Positions 22,980 to 34,236 of a DNA stretch of 64,000 nt are shown here, piece by piece. Position 1 is the stretch's first letter. Each line of letters starts with the position of its first letter. Under the pieces are notes generated by a model. That model ran no database searches. It was given only the letters and a program-made list of their open reading frames with translations, and was not told where the DNA came from. The stretch is from Uranotaenia lowii (Eukaryota > Arthropoda > Insecta > Diptera > Culicidae). Both the position numbers and the translations under genes were made by a program. Location: contig NC_073693.1 of the NCBI RefSeq assembly GCF_029784155.1, positions 24,340,002 through 24,404,001 on the forward strand, written 5' to 3'.

Positions 22980-23605
22980 ACATTCCTTTAGGTGTGGATT
23001 AGGTGTATAACATTTTTAAAAAAATACTTTTACTATACAAAAAACTCATTTTGTCCCACATTTGGCGATCCTACCAGTTAATCGAAATATACAATTTCTG
23101 AAAACTGTTCATTGGGCTTTAACCAAATTTGACACTCATCTCAATTGTTGAATTTCAAACGATTTTCGAATACATCAGTTTTAAGTTCGGATTCGAAAGA
23201 CAGAAATAGTCTTTAATTTAAAAAATATATAAAAGGGCTCAATCGTGGCTTACATTACCCCAGTAGGGGAGAAAAGGACATAACGATCGTCCGGGGCGAA
23301 ATGGGCACCCCTCTTTTCTAAGGGAATAGGTATTACATTTTCACGAGGAACAGTTTTGTAGTTCCTATAGTATATATTTTTCAGCAAAAAAGAAATGTGC
23401 TTGTCATCTTTTCAGAAATATTTTAAAAAACCAACTAGATTCTCAAGTGATGAAAATATTATTATTTTTAGCCACCGGAAAATAAGCTCTAATGATCGTT
23501 AAATAATCTTCATCTATAATGTACGCACTACAACATGATGTACATGTACATTGTTCCTCAATTCCATCATTAAATTTTAGATTTATCACAACAATCAATT
23601 TTAAT
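22980..23605. other. No gene recognised
   Basis: AT-rich DNA. A short GC-rich patch at 23,265-23,320 (ACGATCGTCCGGGGCGAAATG) resembles phrases inside the neighbouring inverted-repeat element, so that element may begin further left than I placed it. Confidence 0.3.
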
Positions 23606-23756
23606 ACGCGTTTATACTTTAATTTGTTGACTCGGGGTGAACAGAGCACCATTGATCGGGGCACGATGAGCATTTTCTATCGTATAATCTACTTAGAAGC
23701 GAATTCAACTCGATGAAGTCAACTGAACTATAGAGCTACAGCTTGCCTAATTTACA

Positions 23757-23835
23757 TCTGACGATTTAGCATATTGGTAAGCTGTCGGAGAGGTAAACAG
23801 AAGGCTTGAGTTTGATTCCTGGTCGAGGCAATTTT
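23757..23835 (+). repeat. tRNA-like module in the left arm
   Basis: TTAGCATATTGGTAAGC matches an RNA polymerase III A box at 10 of 11 positions and AGTTTGATTCC the B box at 9 of 11, about 50 nt apart, followed by a T-run at 23,830-23,841. The T-arm does not pair well, so this is not a tRNA gene. The reverse-complement copy in the right arm (25,650-25,735) keeps both boxes. Confidence 0.45.
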
Positions 23836-23910
23836 TTTTTTTCATTTGAATAACATTCATGATCCATTATTTTGATTGTCGCATTATACCACTAGTAGCA
23901 TCATTCGCCG

Positions 23911-25472
23911 GCGCCCGCCTCGCTTAAATATCGCGCGACTGAAGCAACCTGAGGTCGCGGCAGACTACGCGCAATCGGTCGAAGCAGCGCTGCCGGCAGA
24001 GTGCGAGCTTGATGAAGCCCCTCTCGAGGACTGTTGGGATACCATCAAGACAGCCATCAACAGTGCTGCGGAGAACGTCATCGGTTATGTGGAGCGAACT
24101 CGACGGAACGACTGGTTCGACGAGGAGTGTGGGAGGGTGATGGACGAAGAGAATACCGCGCGGGCGGCAGTAGTGCAAAGAGGCACCCGTCGAAATGTGG
24201 AAAATCACCCGCAGCGGAAGAGGCAGCGAGTCCGAATTTTCCAGGAGAAAAAGCGCCGCCTGGAGGAGGAGGAGCTCGAGGAGCTGGAGCAGCTTCATCG
24301 TTCCCAAGAAACACGAAAGTTCTATCAGAAACTCAACGCATCCCGCAAAGGCTTCGTGCTGTCCCGAATCCTACTCCGCCGCCTAACGCCACAAGCAAAC
24401 AGATTCGTGGAAAGTCATCAGGCCGGCTTCATGGAGGGACGGTCTACGACGGACCAGATATTACGGCAAATCCTCCAAAAATGCCGGGAACACCAAGTCC
24501 CTACGCACCATCTATTCATCGACTTCAAAGCCGCATACGACACGATCGACCGTAACGAGCTATGGAAAATCATGGACGAGAACGGCTTTTCCGGGAAGCT
24601 GATCAGACTGATCAAGGCGACGATGGATGGAACGCAGTGCTGTGTGCGGGTTTCGGGTGAGTTGTCGAGTTCATTCGAATCGCGCAGGGGGCTTCGACAA
24701 GGTGATGGTCTATCCTGCATGATGTTCAACGTGGCGCTAGAAGGTGTTATTCGACGAGCGGTGGGCGAAATGCGGGGCACGATTTTCAACAGATCCAGTC
24801 AACTTATCTGCTTTGACGATGACATTGATATAGTCGGCAGATCATCTGCGGCGGTGGAAGACATCTACCGCAAACTGAAACGCGAAGCAGGAAGGATTGG
24901 GTTGATGATTAATACGTCCAAGACGAAGTACATGCTGGCCTGCGGATCCGAGACCGACCGAACCCGCTTGTCCAGTAATAACAAGGTCACGATCGACGGC
25001 GATGACTGTATATGACGCTCATTAGACCGGTTGTTCTTTATGGGCACGAGACATGGATATTGCTCGAGGAGGACCTGCGTACACTCGGAGTATTCGAGCG
25101 ACGAGTGTTAAGAACAATCTTTGGCGGCGTACAGGAGAACGGAGTGTGGAGGCGAAGGATGAACCACGAGCTCGCGCGACTCTACGGCGAACCCAGTATC
25201 CAGAAGGTGGCGAAAGCTGGTCGGATACGCTGGGCGGGACATGTTGCGAGAATGCCGGACGACTGTCCTGCAAAACAGGTGTTCGCTATGAATCCGGTAG
25301 GAACAAGACGAGCGGGGGCGCAACGAGCTTGGTGGGTTAGACCAAGTGGAGCGTGATCTGGCGAATGTGGGGTGCCCGAGGAATTGGAGAACGGTTGCCA
25401 TGGACCGAGTGAATTTTAGGAATTATGTTCGTCAAGTTATGTCGTGAGACGGAATACTATGTAAATAAATAA
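23911..25472 (+). mobile_element. 5'-truncated RTE-clade LINE with 14 bp target duplication
   Basis: AGCATCATTCGCCG flanks it exactly at 23,897-23,910 and 25,473-25,486. The 3' end is a short (TAAA)n tail (AAATAAATAAA, 25,462-25,472). GC content is clearly higher than in the surrounding AT-rich DNA, as expected for a recent arrival from a codon-biased ORF. The endonuclease is missing because of 5' truncation, and there are internal deletions. Confidence 0.88.
23912..25447 (+). pseudogene. Decayed RTE-clade reverse transcriptase
   Basis: The first frame (23,912-25,015) has a linker rich in Glu/Arg, then the reverse transcriptase: ESHQAGFMEGRSTTDQI, FIDFKAAYDTIDR with the first catalytic Asp (near 24,522), and GLRQGDGLSCMMFNVALE. 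These phrases are typical of RTE elements (JAM1 is a known mosquito RTE). The catalytic box reads FDDD instead of FADD (24,812-24,823), a single-base change that probably inactivates the enzyme. A stretch before ANRFVESHQAG seems deleted, since the early reverse transcriptase motifs are missing. A second deletion near 25,012 removes about 60 residues and shifts frame; the next frame begins TLIRPVVLYGHETW. A further shift near 25,340 leads to VERDLANVGCPRNWRTVAMD and the TGA at 25,445-25,447. Confidence 0.85.
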
Positions 25473-25514
25473 AGCATCATTCGCCGAGCAAAGCACCAGA
25501 AACATAACGTATAA

Positions 25515-25530
25515 GTGTGTGTGTGTGTGT
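25515..25530 (+). repeat. (GT)8 microsatellite
   Basis: Eight GT dinucleotides without interruption, just outside the RTE insertion. Confidence 0.9.
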
Positions 25531-25649
25531 AAATGATTTTTATTGTACAAACATATGTACATTCATTATTTTGTTAATACTTTGTATAATGGATCTACGG
25601 CTCACCCTTTTAGTTCAAAATGCATCGATCACGAATGGTAAATGAAAAA

Positions 25650-25735
25650 AAATTCGCCTAGACCAGGAATCTAACTCGAGTCTTCAGATTATCTCTGCGA
25701 CACCTTACCAATTGGAAAAATCGTCAAATGATATT
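25650..25735 (-). repeat. tRNA-like module in the right arm
   Basis: On the minus strand this reads CAATTGGTAAGGTGTCG, then GAGTTAGATTCCTGGTC, then TTTTTTTT. It is the partner of the module at 23,757-23,835 and diverges from it by scattered substitutions, so the arms are old. Confidence 0.45.
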
Positions 25736-25964
25736 ATAAAGGCGGATCCGTGATCAAAGCCCCACAAATAAAAGAGCCAATTTTGGTGACACTAGCCTTA
25801 TATTAAAGGCATTTAGGCATTCTAAATATTCTTGGCATTAAGCATACCCACACTTCCCCCAATTAACGTGTACTTACAGCTCGCTAGAGGAAGCGCCTCT
25901 TTGAGGCCCTACTGGAGCAAATGCAACAGATGACCGACTGTCCTACGCCTGTGGTGCCGATCTA

Positions 25965-26575
25965 CTTCGATTGTCGGCCGCCCTGTGCCTGGGATGCCGA
26001 TTTGGTGTCACATTGTGAGCCTTAGCTTCGATTGTCGGCCGCCCTACGCCTGGGTCAGCCGCCCTGGAGCAGGGGGGCCGATTGGATGGCACTGTTGGTG
26101 CCTCTGCTTTGCTTTTCGGCCGCCCTACGACGCCTGGGGCGCCGATTGGTTGGCTCTATTGGTGCCTATGCCTTCGGTCGTCAGCCGCCCTTCGCCAGGA
26201 GCGCCGATTGGTTGGCTCTATTCGTGCCTATGTCTTCAGTTGTCAGCTGCCCTTATCCAGGGGCGCCGATTGGATGGCACTATTGGGGCCTCTGCCTTCG
26301 ATGGTCAGCCGCCCTGGACCCTGGGGCCGATTGGATGGCACCTTTGCTTTGCTCTTCGGCCGCCCTACGCCAGGGGCGCCGATTGGATGGCAATGTTGCT
26401 GCCTATGCCTTCGGTTGTCAGCCGCTCTTGGAGCCTGGAGCCGATTGGATTGCACTGTTGGTGCCTCTGCTTCGCTCTTCGGTCGCCCTAGGAGCCTTGG
26501 ACCGATTGGATGGCAACTTTGGTGCCTCTGCTTCGTCTTCGGCCGCCCTACACCTGGGGCGCTGATTGCTTGGGT
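25965..26575 (+). repeat. 62 bp minisatellite, about ten copies
   Basis: The unit reads GCCGATTGGATGGCACTATT, then GGTGCCTCTGCCTTCG, then a TCAGCCGCCCT box and a variable CTGGGGC. Five units are exactly 62 bp (starting near 26,142, 26,204, 26,266, 26,379 and so on); others are 51-61 bp through small deletions. The array is GC-rich in an AT-rich setting. Because 62 is not a multiple of three, three plus-strand frames of 168-180 codons are all open across it, with alternating RPPY.AWGADWLAL and APIGW phrases. I do not regard these as genes. Confidence 0.85.
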
Positions 26576-27145
26576 GGGTTCGGGAATGCCGTTAATAAAT
26601 AAGTTTTTTCCCCCTATGGGTTGACCTGCTTCATTGGGCACTATTGCCGGACCTCGCACCTCTGTTCCGCAGCCACAACGCAACCCCTTCAAAACTGCTT
26701 TTTATTGAGGCACTTGTGGCCAGTTTTTTCGCGACCACGACCGCAACACCCCAACGCTTTTTACAAAATGGCGTTTCTTTTCGGCGTGGACGGTTTTGAC
26801 AGCTTCAATACACGCTTCGTTAGGTTTCTTCAGTATTGGGTGCTTGTGCTTTTAAATCGAAACTGCATGGTTGGCGCAATTTAACCTGTTTTGGTTTCAA
26901 TTTAGTAACACGCTAATTTTAATTAGTATGGGGATGGGTTTTATTTGTTACTTATACCAATTGCTCGTATCGTATTTTCTTTTTAGGACTTTATGTATAA
27001 ACTTAACTGCAACGATGAAACTAGTCAAGTTGTAGCTCTATAAGTTAACTTCATCGAGATGAAATCGCTGCTCGATTCTACGGCAGAAAACTCTCATCGT
27101 GTCCCGATTAATGGTGCTTATACTGCCCCCCTGGTGGGTTTTCTT

Positions 27146-28164
27146 TATGCCCCTTCAGTGACTGTTTTTCAGCGTCTGGGAAATTTATATGCATTTTTAA
27201 ATGTTTTTTTTTTCAAGTTTCAGTCAGTCAGAAATATACTTTTTTTAGTGTCTTTACACGAAACACAGATGTAACATACAAATTAAAGCTGTTTTCTATG
27301 GTTAAATATGCGTCCTTCTCATTAATTCGTTTTGACCCAATTAATAATAAAACAGTATGTGCAGAATTCGCCTCGAAATGATTGTGGAACTTTCTGTGGA
27401 AAGAATGAAAATTTTAAAAATAAGTTATTTTATTCGGCTAAACTTTCCGTTGAGGAAAAATAAAGCATATCATTGTGAACCACGCATAAAAATTTCCTTA
27501 GTTTAGCTTGAACTTTTCATATTTATTAGTTCAAATTATTTACTATGGTGCTTACTTACAGTTTAAAAATACAGTCAACACCCTTCATGCGCACTGATCT
27601 AATATATAGGCTTATTGTATATGCCACGCATAGACTCGGAAACTACCGAACAAACTGGGGTGAAAATCGGCATAGAGAAGTTTATGACGCCGAGAAGGTT
27701 TCTACGAGGTGCCTCTTTTTTAAATGCCATCAAAGTTTTGAGAAACCAATCATATTTATTTTTACAGAAGAAACTCTAATTAATCTACTTTAAGCTAGCC
27801 TTATAAATCAATGCCGCTTCATTTTTTAATCCAACCTCCAATCAAAGACGACTGTGTCTCAGCAAGCAAGCAAGCACAAGTATGTTGCTGATTACATGAT
27901 TATTGCTCGCTCTCTCTCTGCAATTATTATTAGCCACATGCCACCGCGCGTCTCTCTGTCATCGTGTCGTCGTTCGTTATCAATATTGCCAATCAATCAT
28001 CAATGTAATGATCTTGACTCCACCAGTCAATAGTGTGCTCGTGAATGGCAAATGTGTCTGGTTTAGTTGGCTGTAGCTCGGCCAAGCAGTTACTCAAACT
28101 TCGAGAGTTATCTATGCAGAATGCCCAACCAGCACATGGTTTTGCCAAATGCAAACTGTAAACA
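27146..28164. other. No gene recognised
   Basis: AT-rich, with a short CTCTCTCTCTG run near 27,910. I see no ORF with a known motif and no terminal repeats. Confidence 0.35.
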
Positions 28165-28165
28165 T

Positions 28166-29017
28166 TAGGGTGGCAATGGTTGTATGCAAGAAAAACAAAT
28201 TATGATTGAATTTTGAAAACCGACCATATACAATTTGTAGGTTGGCCCTGTGCAGATTTTAAGCTCAATCGGACTTGATTTAGGGGTGCCACAAAGCGCT
28301 CAAAGTTTCGATTTTTTACCCTCAAAATCACCAAAAGAGGGGCCAAAGGAACACAGAAAAACCGAAAATTTAATTTTGATGCCAAATGACTTAAAAATGC
28401 AAAAAACGTCGAAATCTGGTGTTATCTTGTAAAAAAAATTGTCAAAAAACGTCTTTAGAATTTCATAAAATCACCTAAGATGAAAGGGATGAAAGGAAAT
28501 CCGGAAAATGGAAATTTAAATTCTAATGCAAAATTATTTAGAAATGCATTAAACGTCGAGATCTAGTGTTGTCTCTAAAAATATGAATCTTTTAGGAAAA
28601 TTGACTAGGTCCCAGAAGGTCGAATTATGGCCAAATATTTTTTTCGAGATACCTAACATCAGATCATGCTTAGAAATGTAATTTGGCATAAAAAATAAAA
28701 TTTGGTTTTCCAGATCTCCTTTGGTCCCCGCTTTCGCTAATTTTTAAAATCTTAAGTTGATTTTTGACAAAAACATTTTTTTAAGATAACACCACATTTC
28801 GACGTTGTATACATTTTTAAGTCATTTGGTATCAAAATTAAAATGTCGATTTTTCCGATTTTCCCTTTGGTAGTTTTTGCGAGTAAAAGAATCCAAACTT
28901 TGAGCGCTTTGAGGCACCTCTAAATCAAGTCCGATTAAGCTAAAATTTTGCGCCAATTTTCAAAATGTATGCGGTCGGTTTATGAAATTCGAAATGACCC
29001 ATTTTGCTGTCACCCTA
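28166..29017. mobile_element. Fold-back element with about 300 bp arms
   Basis: The ends are TAGGGTGGCAA (28,166) and TGTCACCCTA (to 29,017). The right half is largely the reverse complement of the left. Matched pairs include ATCGGACTTGATTTAGGGGT (28,269) with CTAAATCAAGTCCGAT (28,921), CAAAGCGCTCAAAGTT (28,292) with AACTTTGAGCGCTTTG (28,895), and CCAAATGACTTAAAAATG (28,383) with CATTTTTAAGTCATTTGG (28,812). The left arm also has a direct internal duplication (AACGTCGAAATCTGGTGTT near 28,405 and AACGTCGAGATCTAGTGTTG near 28,552). TA at both ends suggests a TA-target MITE. A transcript would form a hairpin hundreds of bases long. Confidence 0.8.
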
Positions 29018-29018
29018 A

Positions 29019-30931
29019 TGTAGGTACATTTTGCTCGGTTTATGATACATATTGCCGTCTTTAGTCTTTAAATGCCGAATGCAGCCAGCTACCACCAAAA
29101 CAAAAATCCTACAAGTCTACGGTTCTTTTTTTTGCCAGCATTGCGAGCTCCAATGTGGCGGTGTATTCCCAAAACAGTAACAACATTGCTTTCGCTGTTG
29201 ACCTAGTTTAATTAAATTTTTTGGCATTTCGGTTGGCCGTTACTTTCATTTTTCCGGGCCCAAGTTCTGTCTGCGGAAGATTAAATGAGTTCCTTCTGTC
29301 ACAAATATTCAAAACACCAAGCATTTATGTTAGGAGTTTTGAAGTTCATATTCAAATAATAATTAAATTTTAAGAGTGCTACCTTGCTTGAAAGGTCCTA
29401 GGACATGGAAGATCTATGATTATATCTTCAAAGCACAAAATTACTCCCCACAAAAAGTTCCACACATGTTGTTTTATAAATATAAAGCAAGAAATACCTA
29501 CTCTATCCGACTCTAAAACTGTCGTACCAGTTGCAGCATTAGATAAACGCTGCTCAAGTTTTATTTCTCACATCATACCTTCTATACCTACTAGTACAAA
29601 CACTTTCAACCAGAAACATGCATTTATCTGCTCCGGGTTATGCGTGGTAAGTTTTTTTTTGTCTCTAGATAGATGGAAGGAGATGGAAAAACAACAACAA
29701 AAAATTGGTTCCCGTTGCCGTCAAAAACTAGGTCAATGACGAATGACGTGTTTTAGTAGTAAATGTTGACTGCACGGTCTGGGTCTATTCCTACACCAAA
29801 CGTTTTTTTTTTCTGCAATCTAAGCTCAACTGGTTGTTCTGAGAAAATGGCGACTTGATTCTTTTTTGGTTTCCGAATAAACAGCCTGTTTATCGGAACG
29901 AATTTGCTTATTCTGCCAAATTATTCATAACTGAAAACATAAATAATACAGGTTTAAAAACTTAAATTAGAATTAGGTGATATTTTAGGTGACATAAAAA
30001 ATAAAAGAAGAGAAGTAGAACTTTTCAAGTGGCATAACTGTCTTGAAAAATCGTTCACAAGCAGGCCATTTGCTAAATGAACGGAAGACATGCAGCATAT
30101 TTTTGAATACCAATCGATTTGAAGGAAGCGTAAATTTCTATCAATTCGATTACGCCCATTCACCCATACTACCTACCTAAGGCGGATCTTGATCCCCGAG
30201 TGTTGGTTGATGTATTACTATTATGATGAGAGGTCTTGTGCCAGTGGAAAACCGCATAAAAACGAAAGCCGTCCGAATGAACGAAAGACCGGCCGACCCG
30301 ACCACCAACCAGAGCCGGTTCGATCCAACGGGAAATGAAAAGGCAGTAGTAGGTAACCCATCAAACTATGTGCCCTAGATTCTACTCGGGCACACGCTAG
30401 CTAGCTAGCTAGCCAAGCTAAGCGCAAAAAAGAAGTTGCTACAAATGCGGCCGAGGAGTTCACAACCGTTAAATGCTTGCTCTAGCCCGGCGGGCAATCA
30501 GCGCACACCGGGCGCAACTCTTGTGCAGCCGTAAGACAAATGGCACGTATTCGGTTAAATGGCGTATATGCACATTATTTGGTTGTTTTAAGCTCAGTTG
30601 AAGCTTCTTAAGGCAATCTTCAATATTTTGTTGAGCATAGTTTGGTTTGATTTAGTTGATATGACACATCCTACGCTCCCGGTTTATCTATAAATTTTTG
30701 TAGATATTAGAGAAATCTTGCTACTAACTAGCTCAATGTTTTTTGTTATGGTTGTCCATTCTTCATATGAAAAGTATGTATGTCCGTACATACTTATTTA
30801 TTTTTCTTTAATCGACTTTATTTCGAACAAAAATACTGTCGTTTTATCGGTACAATACAAAATGTAATAAATCCTAACTCAACTCAGTATAAAATCTGTA
30901 GGACTTTGGATTCAAATTTCTGCTGAAAACC
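29019..30931. other. No gene recognised
   Basis: A 107-codon plus-strand frame (29,416-29,739) and a 69-codon minus frame near 30,000 have no known motif. A pure GCTA palindromic microsatellite lies at 30,396-30,413. The rest is unassigned. Confidence 0.35.
30396..30413. repeat. (GCTA)n palindromic microsatellite
   Basis: GCTAGCTAGCTAGCTAGC, a self-complementary run of four and a half GCTA units. Confidence 0.85.
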
Positions 30932-30933
30932 TA

Positions 30934-32259
30934 AAGCATGGATCACTACAAATCTGGACGCATTAAAACGGGTCTATCTCGGAGCTATGTAAACGAAATA
31001 AAAATGTTTTGTACTTGAAATGTAGGGTTTTTATTGCACTTTAAAGGAAAAATAATAAAAAAATTATTCCGATGTTGTTTTGATGCATTTTCGAACTTTT
31101 GGTTGAGTATCACTCATTATAGTTTGAACACCCTATTCGCTGACCTCAGCGGCCATTTTGTTCCACAATCTCTTCATCTCTGTTGCTTCCCGAGTCGTCC
31201 TACCATTCTTCTTCATCTTCTGCTTGACAATTGCCCAAAATTTTTCGATAGGGCGGAATTGAGGGCAGTTGGGTGGGTTGATGTCCTTTTCGACAAAATC
31301 CACCCGTTGGCCCAATACCACTGTAGAACCTCCTAGCTGTAGTGGCAGCTTGCCAAATCTGGCGAAAACTTAACTAGTCCTTTGTGAGATCTAATGTACG
31401 AAAAAAAAAAGTTTTTCAGGCATTCCTCCTTGTAAATTTCGGAGTCCATAGTCTTGTTTTTTCACAAAAACCGGAATTTTTCGTCCGCAGCTGCAAATAC
31501 CTTGCCAGATCAAACATTTTCTTGCACACTTATCAGCAAAAACGATTTTGAAGTTGCCGGGGACATCACCATGACCAGTGCAGTGCACCACTGCAGTGGC
31601 TTTACATAATTTTTGGCCAGAAAGCTGCCCAAAATCCATCTTCACGTACGTTTCGTCATCCATGAGGATGCATCCGTCGAACTTCGTTGGAATCTTCTTG
31701 TATAACTTGCGGGCACGTCCTTTGGCTACTAAATTCTGCTTCAATGTCCGGTTTGGTTGCTTACTGGTCCGATAGGATCGTATTCCTTCGCGTAGACGAA
31801 TTCTGCTGACGGTGCACCGGTCGGCGTTGAATTTCTTGGCAATGTCATAGTCCGACTACCCTGTGTTTTCCTTGATCGTTCTCAACACCTTCAAATGCAG
31901 TTTCTGATTCTTAGGTCCACTATAACGCTTGGTATGAACCTGCCGATCTATAGTACGCATCTCACGGAAACGTTTGAGAACGCTACACACGGTTGATTTG
32001 ACAATTTTCAACGATTTCGCGATTTTTGAACCCGACCACGTTTTTGACGGGTTTTTGACGTGGGTGTTCAAAATTTATTTTCCTCTCGCGGCTTCCATCA
32101 CGTGTAACTTTTTTGAAACAAAACGAATCGTAATGAAATTTTCAGCACTGGTAGAAGAAACATTCCTCTACAAAGTGCTGCCAAAACATTCCAGATCCGA
32201 CAACTAGGAGCACTATGGTAAAATAAATAGTGCGTCCAGATTTGTAGTGATCCATGCTT
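30934..32259 (-). mobile_element. mariner-type transposon (DD37E), complete ends, dead transposase
   Basis: The element is 1,326 bp. The first 29 bp (AAGCATGGATCACTACAAAT then CTGGACGCA) are repeated perfectly in reverse complement at 32,231-32,259. TA flanks both ends (30,932-30,933 and 32,260-32,261), the target duplication of the IS630/Tc1/mariner superfamily. The transposase gene lies on the minus strand. Intact ends mean it could still be moved by a related active transposase. Confidence 0.92.
31133..32098 (-). pseudogene. mariner DD37E transposase, degenerate
   Basis: On the minus strand the reading starts near 32,098 (MEAARGK, then an in-frame TAA), continues through a helix-turn-helix region (NPSKTWSGSKIAKSLKIVKS), meets a TAG at about 31,853 in ENTG*SDYDIAKKF, and then the catalytic part FDGCILMDDETYVKMDF with the first Asp. 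A frameshift near 31,400 precedes FSPDLASCHY with the second Asp, and another shift of one base leads to NPPNCPQFRPIEKFWAIV with the Glu. The distance between second Asp and Glu is 113 bases; one lost base restores 37 intervening residues, i.e. DD37E, a mariner group described from mosquitoes. Two stops and at least two shifts make it inactive. Confidence 0.88.
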
Positions 32260-32614
32260 TACAAGAGGAACAGAGTTGAGATGTTGCTTGCAGTAGAAAG
32301 ACTTCCAGCATCGGTACTTAGATGACATGGCGACTTCGTTAAACATCTTACATTCATCAAAGGCAAATTTGACCGAACTGTTTTGATATTCTCATTGATT
32401 TGTTGATTTCGTGTCTTAGTGATAGACAATGTTGACGGATTTATGCTGCTCAAGGCTGCTAAAGTAATAAATGTGGATTGTGTAGTAAAAAAAGCTTATA
32501 TGTAACCAAAGACAGCGCATTTTCAGCTCCATCAATACAAAAAACGCAAGCCGAACTGCATCGTCCAAAGTATTCTGCGTACAATCATTTTACTGGAAAA
32601 CCTTTCCACTATCT

Positions 32615-32795
32615 TGATATCTTTTCCTAAAAACTATTGATCTTCGCCTATAATTCTTTTTATTTCCCTATCTATCTTCTATATTTTCTTCAAAAAGTGA
32701 ACTAGATATAAGCACACAATTGTAATCAAACAAAACGAGTTTGGCTCCTTAAAGCCTAAAGGCATGAGCAGTTTCAAATAAAGAATTTACAAAAA
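32615..32795 (+). mobile_element. Dead-on-arrival LINE 3' end with 17-18 bp target duplication
   Basis: AAAACCTTTCCACTATCT at 32,597-32,614 recurs at 32,796-32,812 with one base missing. Between the copies lie about 180 bp ending GGCATGAGCAGTTTCAAATAAAG and an A-run. The poly(A), the AATAAA and the truncation identify a LINE-mediated insertion, probably Jockey-type by its tail; the family was not determined. Confidence 0.7.
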
Positions 32796-32812
32796 AAAAC
32801 CTTTCACTATCT

Positions 32813-34236
32813 CTATCAAGCTTGCAAAAAATCAACTCAACGAGGAAAAATCGGCTCATACGATCTTGAGTATGAGGCGGAACACACAAAAAATCCACCC
32901 AAGGCTGAGAGTAAACGAAATCAAGATTCGTTTTGAACCTTACTCACCAAGCGACGCCTACTCGCTCGAAAAAAAAATGCTCAAGTGGAGAGTAGAGTCA
33001 AATAAGGTGGGTGACTAGAAAACCAGCTCAAGCACAGCAGATGAGATTGCTTGAATGAGTTGAGCAGAATCTCCAGGAGCTTGCTGGAGTCTGATGAAAA
33101 AAAAAAACATTCAGTAAATATAAAATCCGATCACAGGTAGGCTGATTTTAAATCCTTAAGTCGGAAGGAGACTCTTGATTTTGACTCTATTGAGTATTTC
33201 ACTATACGAATGGCTGGCAATTTCTTCCTGAGCGGCTTGAAAAATGCACCTCAGTGAATTTTTCGTATTCAAACTACAAGCTTTGTTGAGACGCCCGGGA
33301 GCACGATTATAGAGAGATGAAGACAACGAACGCCAGGGTGAGCAAGAGCGAACTTTAAGCTGGAAGTGCAACGCTAAAACTCACTTGACCAGTTATTTTT
33401 CAAACTTTTTTCACTCACCGTCTCATTTTGCCGAATTTTCGAGCTTACCACCTGATTAGCAAATTTTGTTAAAATTTAACCACTACCCGTCGAAATTTCC
33501 AAAAATAAAATCCAAGATTGAAACCCAACTTAGTAGTTATAAAAAATTTAAAATTTGAATTTGACTTAATACAATAATTATTTCAAAGTATTTCTCAGAC
33601 TTCAAACTTATGTATTTCCAAAGAAAAGTTACTAAAATTGATATCAAATTCCTGTACACCCTATTCAGTGCTATTATTTTATGTTCAAGTATTCAATATT
33701 TTGTTATTTACTGGACAAAAACCATAGATCTGAAATATTAACAAAAAATTATTCCATGAATTCCAGTATCTTTATTGATATTCAAATGAAGTGTAGAAGT
33801 TTAAGTGTTAAAATCATCAATTTTGAGTTAATAATGCTAAACGATTCTTCGTATCTTAATCTTCAACTAGTGTAATTATTAGCTTAGCTTGAAAAAAAGA
33901 CACCAAAACATACACTCATTTATGCAAATAATTTTCAAACACTAAAACATATTAGAAAAGTCGAATCGAACCACAAAACGAATATTTTAAAATTATAGCG
34001 GAACTGTATGATAACTTTATCTGATCATCCGAATCACACCAAAAAAACAACATTTTGTCGGCGGTAAGAAATTTTTGTAATTTTTTAATTGTTTTTTAAA
34101 TCTATGTTAACATACAATAAATCTTTTAGTCTCTAGTGGAGATCCAATAAGGATCGAATCATAAATAAATAGTCGTTTTTTCTTACTGCTAGACTGCTAA
34201 CCAAAAAAGTATTCCACAAAATCCTTTCACATTCGG
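32813..34236. other. No gene recognised
   Basis: This is AT-rich and has only short frames. 32,815-33,420 is somewhat less AT-rich and contains several CTCAAG/GAGTTGAGC motifs, without clear ends. Confidence 0.35.

Larger units (their letters stand above)
23625..27145. mobile_element. Long inverted-repeat DNA element, split by two insertions
   Basis: Two blocks of the left side recur in reverse complement on the right. The outer block 23,625-23,745 (GTAGCTCTATAG, ACTTCATCGAG, CTCATCGTGCCCCGATCAAT on the complement) matches 27,024-27,145 (GTAGCTCTATAAG, ACTTCATCGAG, CTCATCGTGTCCCGATTAAT). The inner block 23,755-23,870 matches 25,630-25,750. The arms are therefore about 245 bp and the original element roughly 0.7 kb. 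An RTE copy (23,911-25,472) was inserted in the centre and a 1.27 kb segment with a minisatellite (about 25,742-27,020) interrupted the right arm. The inner blocks contain tRNA-like modules. Family unknown. Confidence 0.6.

Noticed and set aside
23757..23835. Functional tRNA gene
   Set aside because: T-arm does not pair and there is no acceptor stem; it is duplicated in inverted orientation as part of a repeat.
24034..24555. 173-codon plus frame and several minus frames over the RTE element
   Set aside because: Shadows of the GC-rich reverse transcriptase frame.
25985..26624. Three overlapping frames of 168-180 codons
   Set aside because: All are translations of the 62 bp minisatellite in different phases.
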